Shown here: positions 22,975 to 31,241 of the stretch, in pieces
Layout of the letters: every line of letters begins with the position of its first letter
How positions within the stretch are numbered: position 1 is the first letter of the stretch
Source: Streptomyces prunicolor NBRC 13075
Lineage (GTDB): Bacteria; Actinomycetota; Actinomycetes; Streptomycetales; Streptomycetaceae
NCBI RefSeq assembly: GCF_000367365.1
Contig: NZ_BARF01000153.1
Coordinates: 1-32,447, forward strand
DNA: 32,447 bases
Direction: 5' to 3'
Notes under the pieces: model-generated
The model's database searches: none
What the model saw: the letters and a program-made list of their open reading frames with translations, nothing else
What the model was told of the DNA's origin: nothing
Translations under genes and position numbers: made by a program

Positions 22975-23791
22975 CGCACCTGAACTCCGGCCGCGGTACG
23001 GGCAGTTCTCCACCGCCCTGCGCTTCTCGGTGCGCGACCAGACCCGCAACCGGCTCGCCGGCCTGCTGCTCGTCCTCTTCGTGCCCCTCTGGTACCTGGT
23101 GATGGACGCCATGGCCTCGGGCGAGACGCTGGACTTCAAGCTGTACGCCACCGGCGAGGTCCTGCACGTCGACGGCGGCCACCTCACTCTAATCTCGGCG
23201 GGGCTCAACTCCGTCACGATGATCGCCGGGTTCGTCGTCTTCGACGCCGTGCGCAAGGCCCTCGCCTTCGACCGGCGCCTGGTCTTCGCCGGATACCGGC
23301 AGTCCACCCTCATCGGCGCCAAGACCCTCGCCATCGCCGCGGTCGCCACCGCGATCGCCCTCTACACCGCGCTCGCCGTCCTCTTCTTCTGGCGGCCGAC
23401 CACCAGCGGCTGGTGCGCCGTACTCGCCGCCTTCGCGGTCATCGCCCTCACCTACGGCGCCCTCGGACTGCTCCTCGGTGTCCTGGTCAAGCGGGACCTG
23501 GAGGGCTTCTTCCTGATCATCATGGGCGGCCTGATGGACACCTTCCTGCAGAACCCGCTGGGCAACCCGCTCGCCAACAAGCCGATCCTTGAGTGGTTCC
23601 CCTCCTTCGGCCCGATGCAGTTCGCGGCCGGCGGCGCCTTCGGGCACACCGCCCTGTGGGGACACCTCGCCCTCGGACTGGTGTGGGCGGCCTCGTTCAG
23701 CGCGGTGGGACTGGTCATCTTCCGCGTCCGGACCCGCAACCGTACGCGCACACCCCACCCGGCCGAGGGTGCACTACTCCCGGCGCGGTAG
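22961..23791 (+). CDS. ABC-2-type transporter permease
   Basis: A 276-residue membrane protein with about six hydrophobic segments: NRLAGLLLVLFVPLWYLVM at about 31-49, then long segments around 80, 120, 150, 170 and 250. The N-terminal RFSVRDQTRNRLAG entry and the extracellular loop after the first segment fit the ABC-2 permease fold. Its start lies inside the ATPase gene end, so the subunits are co-translated. With the ATPase it should form an efflux pump; cargo unknown. Confidence 0.87.
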   Translation: MSTPDAPELRPRYGQFSTALRFSVRDQTRNRLAGLLLVLFVPLWYLVMDAMASGETLDFKLYATGEVLHVDGGHLTLISAGLNSVTMIAGFVVFDAVRKALAFDRRLVFAGYRQSTLIGAKTLAIAAVATAIALYTALAVLFFWRPTTSGWCAVLAAFAVIALTYGALGLLLGVLVKRDLEGFFLIIMGGLMDTFLQNPLGNPLANKPILEWFPSFGPMQFAAGGAFGHTALWGHLALGLVWAASFSAVGLVIFRVRTRNRTRTPHPAEGALLPAR

Positions 23792-23872
23792 CCGACCACT
23801 CCCCACGGAGTAGCCCAAAGGCACAACGCCCAGGTGACGCCGAACCACACGGCACCGGTCCAGCCTGGGGTC

Positions 23873-24520
23873 ATGATTCTCATCGAACTGTTCGTGCCCC
23901 AGGGCGTGTTCGACCCGGCACAACGCCGACGGCTGGGCGAGCGTCTCATCGACGCGCTCATGGGCACCGAGGACGCCCATGCCAAACCGGTCATGGACTC
24001 CGCACGCGCCCTCACCCAGGTCCTCGTCCAGGAACCCGCCGCGTGGATCACCGGCGACCCCCACCCGGCGGACCCCGCCGACCCGCCCCGCTACCTGATC
24101 CGCGTCAGCGCCCCGGCCGCCTGGCGCAAGGAGATGAGCGGCCACGCCGTCGAACGCCTCACCCAGGCCCTCGCCGACACCGAGGCGGAGGCCGGCCGGA
24201 ACCCCGCCCGGCTCCGCGACCAGCCCCACGCCCTCGTCCACGTCGTCGGCATCGCCGAAGGCAGCCTCGGCATGTGCGGGCGCCCCATGGGCAGCCTCGA
24301 ACTCATCCAGCACATGACCGCCCCGCACCGCGACGACATCGCACACCTGCCCACCGCCGACCTGCCACCGGGCACGGTCATCGACCCGGTGTGCGGCATG
24401 ACCGTGGACCTCAACACCACGGACCTCACCCTGGAGTACGACGACACCGTCTACGGCTTCTGCAACGGCCAGTGCCGCCGCATATTCGCCGACGAGCACG
24501 GCGTACCGCTCAAGGCGTGA
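23873..24520 (+). CDS. Tautomerase-like protein fused to a YHS domain
   Basis: A 215-residue protein. Two beta-alpha-beta units, MILIELFVPQGVFDPAQRRRLGERLIDAL (1-30) and YLIRVSAPAAWRKEMSGHAVERLTQAL (74-100), resemble 4-oxalocrotonate-tautomerase units, but the catalytic N-terminal Pro is absent. The C-terminus (about 170-212) is a YHS domain: DPVCGMTVD with C174, then YGFCNGQCRRIF with C197 and C201, a module linked to copper or other metal handling. GTG 23834 would add 13 residues; neither start has a strong ribosome site. It follows the ABC permease by 80 bases and may belong to that transcription unit. Metal-linked function is inferred from YHS alone. Confidence 0.7.
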   Translation: MILIELFVPQGVFDPAQRRRLGERLIDALMGTEDAHAKPVMDSARALTQVLVQEPAAWITGDPHPADPADPPRYLIRVSAPAAWRKEMSGHAVERLTQALADTEAEAGRNPARLRDQPHALVHVVGIAEGSLGMCGRPMGSLELIQHMTAPHRDDIAHLPTADLPPGTVIDPVCGMTVDLNTTDLTLEYDDTVYGFCNGQCRRIFADEHGVPLKA

Positions 24521-24721
24521 GCCCCGCCCGGCAGACCGACCGAGGTGACCAGTTCGGGCGAGCAACCCACTGCGGCAGCGCATCCGTGGCCCGGCCGAAC
24601 GCGGGAGCCACCCCTACGCCTGGTCGACGTACGGGTGGCCCGGCGCCGGGTTCGCCCGCCGCCGGGAGGTTTGCTGCTTGCGCCGTGGGCCTGCCGCCCG
24701 GGTGAGGAGCGGGCCGCGGCG

Positions 24722-26020
24722 TCAGGCGAGGGCGAAGTACCGCAGCCACACGTAGACCAGCGAGATGGACACGGTCGCGGCGGTCACGACGAGGCCGTAC
24801 TTGGTGAACTGCCAGAAGGAGATGGGCTGTCGGTTGCGTTCGGCGATGCCGAGGACGACGACGTTCGCGGAGGCCCCGATGGCGGTGGCGTTGCCGCCGA
24901 GGTCGGCACCGAGGGCCAGGGCCCACCACATGACGTGGTCGCTCGCGCCGCCCATGTCGTGGACCAGGTCGCTGGTGATGGGGGCCATGGTGGCGACGTA
25001 GGGGATGTTGTCGACGATGCCGGACAGCACGGCGGAGCCGCCGAGCAGGGTCATCGAGCCGCCCTGTTCGTTGCCTCCGATGGCTTCCGCGAGCTTCTGG
25101 GAGATCTCGCCGACGACCCCGGTGTCGATGAGCCCGCCGATCATGACGAAGAGTCCGGCGAAGAAAGCGAGCGTGGGCCACTCCACCTCGGCCAGCACGT
25201 CGTGGGTGTCAACCGTGGAGACGGCGATGAGGAGTCCGGCGCCGAGGAGGGCGACGATGCTGGGCTCGTAGTGCAGCACCGGGTGCAGGACGAAGCCGGC
25301 GACCACCAGGGCCAGCACGAGCAGGCCCTGGACGAGGAGGCGGGGGTTCTTGATGGCCTCGCGCTCCTCCAGGGCCATGATCTCGGCGGCGCGGTCCTCG
25401 TCGTAGACGAAGGTCTTGCGGAACATCACCCGGCACAGCAGGAGGAGAACCACCACCAGGACCGCCGAGAGCGGGGCGAGGTGGACGAGAAAGTCGTTGA
25501 AGGTCAGGCCGGCCCGGCTGGCGATGATGATGTTGGGCGGGTCGCCGACCAGGGTCGCGGTGCCGCCGATGTTCGACGCGAACACCTCCGCGATCAGGAA
25601 GGGGGCGGCCGGCAGCGCGAGGCGCTCGCAGACCAGCAGCGTGACCGGGGCGATCAGCAGGACCGTGGTGACGTTGTCGAGCAGCGCGGAGGCCAGCGCG
25701 GTGATCACCACCAGCATGGCCATCACCCGGAACGGCTGGGCGCGGGCGCGCTTGACGGCCCAGATGGCCAGGTACTCGAACATGCCGGTCTTCTTCAGCA
25801 CGCCGACGATCATCATCATGCCCATCAGCAGGAAGATGACGTTCCAGTCGATGCCGGAGTCCTCGGAGTAGAACGCCGAGACGTCGTCGGTGGCCCCGAT
25901 CGTGAGCATCAGGCCCGCGCCGCCCAGGGCCACGGCGACGCGGTGGATCTTCTCGCTGATGATCAGGGCGTACGCGCCGACGAAGACGACGATCGACGCC
26001 CAGCTGTGCCAGTCGTTCAC
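24722..26020 (-). CDS. ArsB/NhaD-type ion permease
   Basis: A 432-residue membrane protein of the ion transporter superfamily that contains ArsB, NhaD and citrate carriers. About 11 hydrophobic segments are visible. VTALASALLDNVTTVLLIAPVTLL and SGIVDNIPYVATMAPI are the two conserved re-entrant regions with DN pairs, and FASNIGGTATLVGDPPNIII is the family signature. The start is GTG 26020, behind GGAGG, overlapping the antiporter stop (GTGA). Na+/H+ exchange as in NhaD is plausible given its partner; arsenite or dicarboxylate cannot be excluded. The frame is open far upstream of 26020, but that part is antisense to the neighbouring antiporter gene and not protein. Confidence 0.87.
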   Translation of the reverse strand: MNDWHSWASIVVFVGAYALIISEKIHRVAVALGGAGLMLTIGATDDVSAFYSEDSGIDWNVIFLLMGMMMIVGVLKKTGMFEYLAIWAVKRARAQPFRVMAMLVVITALASALLDNVTTVLLIAPVTLLVCERLALPAAPFLIAEVFASNIGGTATLVGDPPNIIIASRAGLTFNDFLVHLAPLSAVLVVVLLLLCRVMFRKTFVYDEDRAAEIMALEEREAIKNPRLLVQGLLVLALVVAGFVLHPVLHYEPSIVALLGAGLLIAVSTVDTHDVLAEVEWPTLAFFAGLFVMIGGLIDTGVVGEISQKLAEAIGGNEQGGSMTLLGGSAVLSGIVDNIPYVATMAPITSDLVHDMGGASDHVMWWALALGADLGGNATAIGASANVVVLGIAERNRQPISFWQFTKYGLVVTAATVSISLVYVWLRYFALA

Positions 26021-27270
26021 GATCCTCCGGTTGCCGAGAGTGCTTGCGGTGACGTGTGGGTGGGTGCGTCCGAGGCGTCGTGCCCGTCCGGGATGCCTGC
26101 CAGGTCCTCGACGTCGAAGGCGCGGGCGATCGGCACGTCCGTGGAGCTGTGGGCGACGATCGAGAAGGCGACGCACACCGCCACCAGCGTGAACGCTTGC
26201 TCTGCCTGTGGGATGCCGGACCGCAGCACCAGCAGCCCGTAGACCACCGACGCGAAGCCCTTCGGACCGAACCAGGCCGCCACGAGCTTCTCCCGCCGGG
26301 AGATGCCCGTGCCGAGCAGCGAGATCAGCAGCGAGGCCGGGCGGATCAGGAAGATCGCCAGGAGCACCGCCGTATAACCGCCGAACGACAGATCCCCGAA
26401 CAGCCCCGGCGTGAGCAGCGCGCCGAACACGAGCAGCGCCGCGAACTTCGCCAGCTCCGCGAGCGCCTCGCCGAGCGGCTCGAAGGACGCCTTCGCCTCC
26501 GGCGAGACGTGGGCGAGGACCGCGCCCGCAGAGAACGCGGCCAGGTAGGGGTTGGCGTGCGTGAGGTGGCAGGCCGCGTACAGGATGATGCCGGTCGCCA
26601 GCGGCAACAGCGGCTGGAGTTTCGGCTCCGCGCCCAGCAGGCGGAACCGCACCAACCCGCCCGCGAGCAGCGGCAGTACGACACCGAAGGCCAGGCCCAG
26701 CAGCAACTCGACCGCGATCTTCCCCGGAGACGCCTCGCCGCTGCCGGCCGTCGGACCGGCGGCGGCGATCAGGACGAGGACGACCGGCAGGGCGAGCCCG
26801 TCGTTGACACCGCTCTCCACGTTCAGCAACTGCCGCAACTTGGCGGGGACTTCGGTGCGTCCGACGATCGCCGAGGCGAACACCGGGTCGGTCGGCGCCA
26901 GTACCGCGCCCACCAGGAACGACGTCGTCCAGTCCAGACCCACCAGGAAGTGGGTGACCAGCGCCATGAAGACGAACGCGAGCGGCATGCCCAGTCCGAG
27001 AGCCCGTGCCGGGTTCCTCCAGTGGGCACGCAGCTTCGGCAGCGAGACGTGCATGCCGTCGGTGAACAGCACCGCGAACAGGGCGAGGTCCGCCGTCACG
27101 GAGACGATCCCGCTGTCGGGTGTGATGTGGATCAGGCCGAGGAAACCGTCGCTGACGAGCGCGCCACCGGCCAGGAAGAGGAAAGACGTGGACAGTACCG
27201 TCCGGGCCGCCAGGCCCGACAACAGCACCGCCACCAGCAAAGCGACACCGAACACCGCCACCAGCACCAT
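26017..27270 (-). CDS. CPA-family Na+(K+)/H+ antiporter
   Basis: A 417-residue antiporter with about 12 hydrophobic segments. APTDPVFASAIVG and LNVESGVNDGLALPVVLVL carry the conserved acidic residues of monovalent cation/proton exchange (the ND pair is the CPA1 signature). The C-terminus is short and lacks a regulatory TrkA-type domain. ATG 27270 begins the first helix; there is no strong ribosome site and an in-frame GTG further upstream is possible. Its stop overlaps the start of the ArsB/NhaD-type permease by 4 bases, so two different proton-coupled transporters are produced together, probably for salt or pH homeostasis (inference). Confidence 0.87.
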   Translation of the reverse strand: MVLVAVFGVALLVAVLLSGLAARTVLSTSFLFLAGGALVSDGFLGLIHITPDSGIVSVTADLALFAVLFTDGMHVSLPKLRAHWRNPARALGLGMPLAFVFMALVTHFLVGLDWTTSFLVGAVLAPTDPVFASAIVGRTEVPAKLRQLLNVESGVNDGLALPVVLVLIAAAGPTAGSGEASPGKIAVELLLGLAFGVVLPLLAGGLVRFRLLGAEPKLQPLLPLATGIILYAACHLTHANPYLAAFSAGAVLAHVSPEAKASFEPLGEALAELAKFAALLVFGALLTPGLFGDLSFGGYTAVLLAIFLIRPASLLISLLGTGISRREKLVAAWFGPKGFASVVYGLLVLRSGIPQAEQAFTLVAVCVAFSIVAHSSTDVPIARAFDVEDLAGIPDGHDASDAPTHTSPQALSATGGS

Positions 27271-27401
27271 GTCGAGCGCCCCGATCGGAAGAGAGAGTGA
27301 TCCCCTGCTCGCCGACCAGGCTTCCCGGCACACCACGGGGAACCTTACCGGTTCTTGACGCGTCTTTAACAGGTTGTTGCCAGGCACCGCGGGATGTGCG
27401 G

Positions 27402-27422
27402 CCTTGCCGGTTTCCGGCAAGG
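27402..27422. other. Perfect 9-bp hairpin between the antiporter and STAS genes
   Basis: CCTTGCCGG-TTT-CCGGCAAGG lies in the 297-base divergent gap. It could be an operator or an mRNA hairpin. On the minus strand TTAAAG-N16-TAAGGT nearby resembles the antiporter promoter. Nothing else in the gap is recognised. Confidence 0.45.
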
Positions 27423-27567
27423 AGCGGGCTGCTCCAGATGATGCCTCCGTACGGCTCGGACCCCGCCCACACGCGTGGCTGCCCAGGGAACGTGCGCCTA
27501 GGCTGAGGGCCAGGTGTGCCGGGAAGTCTGGTCGGCGGTCGGCCCTCCTCTGCCCACGGAGCCTCGC

Positions 27568-27981
27568 ATGCCGCACTCCCCCGCAGCTCACGGACCTCAC
27601 GAGCATCACCGACTCCGGGAAGTCGGTCAGCGTCTCCGAAACGCCCTGCGACACCCGACAGTCAGTGTGACCTCCGACGGGGACCACGTTGTCGTACGCC
27701 TCACGGGAGAAATCACCTCCCGCAACGCGAAGAATGTCGGAGAACGCCTGCGGGAGGCCCTCGACACCCGCCCGGGCGTCCTCGAAGTCGACCTCGGCCA
27801 GGTGACCTACCTCAGCAACGACGGGGGTGCGGCGTTCTTCCGGGCGCTGCCGGCGGCGCACCCGCACGACACCCGGGTGACCGTGACGCACGCGAGTTCC
27901 CGAGCCCGGACCACGCTCACCCAACTGGGCCTGGCCCGCCTCATCGACATCCGCACCGACGCGGACCGACCCGAGCTCTGA
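27568..27981 (+). CDS. STAS-domain protein (anti-sigma-factor-antagonist-like) with Asp at the phosphosite
   Basis: A 137-residue protein. After a His/Arg-rich N-terminus of about 30 residues comes a STAS fold: VSVTSDGDHVVVRLTGEITSRNAKNVGERLREAL, VLEVDLGQVTYLSNDGGAAFF and RVTVTHASSRARTTLTQLGL. In SpoIIAA/RsbV proteins the phosphorylated Ser sits in DSSG; here the aligned residues are SNDG, so Ser is replaced by Asp and cannot be switched by a serine kinase in the usual way. ATG 27568 is chosen because the earlier in-frame ATG at 27514 adds a segment unlike the family. No anti-sigma kinase or sigma factor is adjacent. Confidence 0.8.
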   Translation: MPHSPAAHGPHEHHRLREVGQRLRNALRHPTVSVTSDGDHVVVRLTGEITSRNAKNVGERLREALDTRPGVLEVDLGQVTYLSNDGGAAFFRALPAAHPHDTRVTVTHASSRARTTLTQLGLARLIDIRTDADRPEL

Positions 27982-27990
27982 GCGCGGAAA

Positions 27991-28455
27991 TCAGGCGGAA
28001 GTGGCGGCGAGCAGCCGCTCCAGCAGATGGGAAGCCGTGATCACGCCGAGCAGGCGCACGCCGGTCCTGTCCTGCTCCACGACCGCCACCAGCGGGCTGC
28101 GGACCTGCGCCATCTGCACGGCGACCTCCAGCGCGGTGTCGTCCGGCGCCGCCACAGCCGGCAGCGGCGTGCTCTTCGAGAGGCAGTCGCGCACCTTGCG
28201 GCCGGCCAGTGCCTCGCACAGCCGGTCGGCGTGACGTTCGTCGACCACCGCGGCGAGGGTCGGGTCCTCGACCACATAGGCAGGTACCAGGATCTTGACC
28301 ATCTGGGAGGCGGGCAGAATCGCCTGCGGCGCCCCCCGTTCGTCGAGCACCAACAGCGCGGGCAGCCGCTGTTCGGCCATCAGCCGCGCGGCATCCAAGG
28401 CGTCACTGTCGAGGCCGACCGTCTCGTACTCCACCGCCAGATCACGCGCACGCAC
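27991..28455 (-). CDS. CBS-pair protein
   Basis: A 154-residue protein made of two CBS motifs (about 1-75 and 85-150): VRARDLAVEYETVGLDSDALDAARLMAEQRLPALLVLDERG opens the first, and VRDCLSKSTPLPAVAAPDDTALEVAVQMAQ the second. Stand-alone CBS pairs bind adenine nucleotides and regulate partners, often transporters. GTG 28455 follows CAGGAG at 6-base spacing. The gene follows a small membrane protein by 14 bases and ends 9 bases from the convergent STAS gene. The nearby ion transporters are possible partners; that link is inference. Confidence 0.85.
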   Translation of the reverse strand: MRARDLAVEYETVGLDSDALDAARLMAEQRLPALLVLDERGAPQAILPASQMVKILVPAYVVEDPTLAAVVDERHADRLCEALAGRKVRDCLSKSTPLPAVAAPDDTALEVAVQMAQVRSPLVAVVEQDRTGVRLLGVITASHLLERLLAATSA

Positions 28456-28469
28456 GCTCGGCTCCTGTC

Positions 28470-28673
28470 TCACGCTCGACGCACCGGCGGCCGGCCCGTC
28501 CGGTCGTCCGTCGAAACGGCCCGCTGGTCGTACGGGCACGATACAACCGGCGGCGCAGGGTGTACGTCCCGCGGATCCGCCCGCATCCGCCGTCGGTCTT
28601 GGCGGACCAGTACGGCCGTGCCGAGCACCACGATCACCAGGGCGGCGGCCAGCGGCGCGAGGAAGTAGGCCAT
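28470..28673 (-). CDS. Small single-pass membrane protein
   Basis: 67 residues: MAYFLAPLAAALVIVVLGTAVLV is one membrane segment right at the N-terminus, and the remaining 40 residues are Arg/Pro/Asp-rich and probably cytoplasmic. ATG 28673 has AGGAG 5 bases upstream, which supports a real gene despite its size. It lies between a 134-residue membrane protein gene and the CBS gene on the same strand. No family recognised. Confidence 0.65.
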   Translation of the reverse strand: MAYFLAPLAAALVIVVLGTAVLVRQDRRRMRADPRDVHPAPPVVSCPYDQRAVSTDDRTGRPPVRRA

Positions 28674-28799
28674 CAATTCTCCTGCCGCCCCGGCGTGTGC
28701 CGGGCGTCCAGGTCAGCAGCATGCATGACACATGTCCTTGGGCAGGGAAGGTGGACGTGCGAGGCACGAGGACGTGGCCCGGGTTGAGTGGGCCCCGGC

Positions 28800-29204
28800 T
28801 CAAGCGGCATGGTCGTGCGAGGTTGGCCGGGAGGGCCCTCGCTCCTCCGGGAAGAGGCGGCGCAGTGCCCGCACGAACCGGCGGGTGAGCCTCCAGGCGA
28901 CGAGCGGCGCGCCGACCGCCACCGCCAGGCGCAGCGCCCAGGCAGCTGTCCCCCCAGGCCCGAGTGCGATCAGCAGGGCGGTCGCGCCGACGCCGAAGAC
29001 CCAAGCGAGCACCACCGGCACAGAGACCGCCACCGCCACCGGTATCCCGCCCATCCCCCAGGCAGTCGGATCTGCGTCCGTGTCGAAGCCGTCCAGGGCC
29101 ACGACGCCGACGGCGACCAGCAGCCAGAAGCACACGACCACGATCACAGCGGTGGTGAGCAGGATCATGGGCAGGCCGGTGGCGGCCTCCACGAAGATCC
29201 GCAT
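28800..29204 (-). CDS. Membrane protein of unknown function
   Basis: 134 residues with three or four hydrophobic segments (about 8-38, 50-72, 78-90 and 92-108), followed by a basic tail RRFVRALRRLFPEERG. ATG 29204 is chosen; AGGAGG lies 11 bases upstream, and a GTG at 29216 has no room for a ribosome site. It heads a minus-strand group with the small membrane protein and CBS genes, and its promoter region faces that of the PucR regulator. No family recognised. Confidence 0.65.
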   Translation of the reverse strand: MRIFVEAATGLPMILLTTAVIVVVCFWLLVAVGVVALDGFDTDADPTAWGMGGIPVAVAVSVPVVLAWVFGVGATALLIALGPGGTAAWALRLAVAVGAPLVAWRLTRRFVRALRRLFPEERGPSRPTSHDHAA

Positions 29205-29354
29205 CTCCGAGCCCACCTCCTGCCCACCTCACCATCCGACGGGCGCTGTTCCCCTCCGGGTTCCGGCGCGGGCACCACCTGCCGGTGTCCGGCACCGGAA
29301 CCATCCACAGTGCTCCCCACACGCCATGCTGCACGGCCGAGCACAGCCCGCGCA

Positions 29355-29384
29355 TTGCCGGTTCCCGGCAGCGTTCACTAGGGT
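29355..29384 (+). promoter_or_regulatory. Promoter of the PucR regulator gene
   Basis: TTGCCG (29355-29360), 18 bases, then TAGGGT (29379-29384), a good Streptomyces housekeeping-type match. Transcription would start near 29391, which excludes ATG 29389 as the start codon and supports GTG 29449. Confidence 0.6.
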
Positions 29385-29448
29385 CTGCATGCCGGTGAAC
29401 CGCCAAGAAACCGTCACCGGCACGTCAAGACTGCAAGGTGGGGACGAC

Positions 29449-30507
29449 GTGACGGACCGAGAGATCCCAGGCCGGTACCTGGACGGCTATGCACGGATCC
29501 TGACCGAGGTCTCGGCCACCGGCCGACGCCTCACCCGCGAGGAGATCGAGTCCCGGCGCACCCTGGGGGAACAGGCCGCCGACGCCGGCCACGGACTGCG
29601 CGACCTCGTCAGCGCGCATCTGGCCGCCGCTCGCGTCGCCTGGCCCCACGCCGTCGGCTCGACCGACATCGCCCTCGCCGCCGTACAGCAGGTGATAGAC
29701 GCCTTCGCCGAGGGCTACGAACGCGCCCAACGCCTCGCCGTACGCCAGGAGGAGGCCGCGCGGCGGGAGTTCATCGACGACCTCCTCTACGGCCGCAGCG
29801 ACCTGGGCCGGCTCGCCGAACGCGCCGAGCGCTTCGGACTGCGCCTCTCCCACGCACACGCCGTCGCCGTCGCCCAGGGCCCGGCCGCCTACGACGAGGG
29901 CGACCAAGTGCCCCGGCAGGTCGAGCGCGCGCTCACGGCCCGCTTCGGTGACCGCAGCATCCTGCTCACCACCAAGGACGGCCGCCTGCTCTGCGTCGCC
30001 CCCGGCCACCAGGAAGAGGTCCTCACCCACTTCGCCAAACAGGTGTATGCCGCCACCGACGGCTGCCGCGTCGCCGTCGGGCGCTCCCAGCCCGGCCCGG
30101 GCGGGGTCGTGCAGTCCTACGAAGAAGCGCTGAACGCCCTCGAACTGGCCGAGCGCCTCGGCCTCGACGGGCCGGTGCTGCGCGCCGCCGACCTGCTCGT
30201 CTACCCGGTCCTCACCCGCGACCGGCAGGCGATGGCCGACCTCGTCCTCGACACCCTCGGCCCGCTCACCACCGCCCGCGGCGGCGCCGAGCCCCTCCTC
30301 GACACCCTCACCACCTACTTCGACTCCGGCTGCGTCGCCGCCGAAGCCGCCCGCCGCCTCACCCTGAGCGTGCGCGCACTGACCTACCGCCTGGAACGCA
30401 TCCACAAACTCACCGGCGCCGACCCGGCCGACCCCGCCCACCGCTACAAGCTGCAGACAGCCGTGATCGGCGCCCGCCTGCTCGACTGGCCCGACCAGGA
30501 CCTCTGA
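29449..30507 (+). CDS. PucR/CdaR-type transcriptional regulator
   Basis: A 352-residue regulator. The N-terminal helical region (about 1-110) is of the RsbRD-like type seen in Streptomyces PucR proteins; a degenerate GGDEF-like middle domain follows (about 125-240). The C-terminal PucR HTH contains LLDTLTTYFDSGCVAAEAARRLTLSVRALTYRLERIHKLTG, the hallmark of the family. GTG 29449 is preferred over ATG 29389 because the promoter at 29355-29384 places the transcript start after 29389. It is transcribed away from the membrane-protein/CBS operon, which is a likely target (inference). Effector unknown. Confidence 0.88.
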   Translation: MTDREIPGRYLDGYARILTEVSATGRRLTREEIESRRTLGEQAADAGHGLRDLVSAHLAAARVAWPHAVGSTDIALAAVQQVIDAFAEGYERAQRLAVRQEEAARREFIDDLLYGRSDLGRLAERAERFGLRLSHAHAVAVAQGPAAYDEGDQVPRQVERALTARFGDRSILLTTKDGRLLCVAPGHQEEVLTHFAKQVYAATDGCRVAVGRSQPGPGGVVQSYEEALNALELAERLGLDGPVLRAADLLVYPVLTRDRQAMADLVLDTLGPLTTARGGAEPLLDTLTTYFDSGCVAAEAARRLTLSVRALTYRLERIHKLTGADPADPAHRYKLQTAVIGARLLDWPDQDL

Positions 30508-30560
30508 CACAGGGCCAGTTCAACGCCAGCCGGGGCCAAGAGCCCACGTGCCTGTTGCGC

Positions 30561-31075
30561 TCACGGCACCCGGACCCACAGCGCCTTGGACGGCGTGCCC
30601 TGGTCGTCGGACGCGAAACATGTACCAACCCTGCGGGACCAGGCCGCAGTTGTCCGGGACGGTGACCTCAACTCCCTTGCCGTCCTTGGTCTTCTTCAAG
30701 GTGAGGCGGCGGAGCGCTGTTCGACATCGGTGACGTGGGCGGTGGAGCTGGAGTGGATCAGCCGCGCCGTCCTGATCACCGAGGCGTACTTGGTGGCGAA
30801 GGCGGCCGGGTAGGCGTGGAACTGGCGGAACCTCCCGCTGTACTTCCAGGTCTTCGTCTTCGGGGCGCAGATCTCGCACTTGCCCGGCACGATCTGGCCG
30901 ATGTCGTCCAGACCGGACAGGGCCAGGACCCGGCCGTCGGCGAGCCGGGTCAGGGTCGGGTACCAGCGGGCCTCGTACATCGAGGCGACCTTGGTGAACT
31001 CCTCAGCAGGCCCACGCGCGAGTTCCCGCTCGTTCTGCTCCAGGAATCTGCGAACCCGTGCGCTTTGGCACATTG
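30561..31075 (-). pseudogene. Relic of a GlxA-like radical copper oxidase (kelch/DUF1929)
   Basis: One frame reads FLEQNERELARGPAEEFTKV, MYEARWYPTLTRLADGRVLALSGLDDIGQI, KTKTWKYSGRFRQFHAYPA and then jumps to SVIRTARLIHSSSTAHVTDVEQRS. The central propeller part is therefore missing. A second frame continues LTLKKTKDGKGVEVTVPDNCGLVPQGWYM, and a third ends DQGTPSKALWVRVP at TGA 30561-30563. These are pieces of a galactose-oxidase-like protein such as Streptomyces GlxA. An internal deletion plus two frameshifts make it non-functional. Confidence 0.8.
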
Positions 31076-31241
31076 ACGCCGAACACCCAGCACCAACCCA
31101 GCGCGGACACCAGGCCCCGCCCACCGCCGGACCCAAGGCAAGCCCGAGAGCATGCGTGGCGGCGGCCTGCATCCGAGCGCGGTGCCCAACCGGTCCGATG
31201 AACCGCTGACGGGTCGGCTCCGCCACGTCTAGGGTGCGCCC

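Noticed and set aside
24545..26242. 565-residue plus-strand ORF opposite the ArsB/NhaD-type gene
   Set aside because: Acidic/Gln/His-rich shadow of the minus-strand permease; no recognisable domain.
24722..27472. A single 916-residue protein on the minus strand
   Set aside because: Only the last 432 residues are the permease; the upstream part is out of frame with the real antiporter gene in the same region, and GTG 26020 with GGAGG explains the start.
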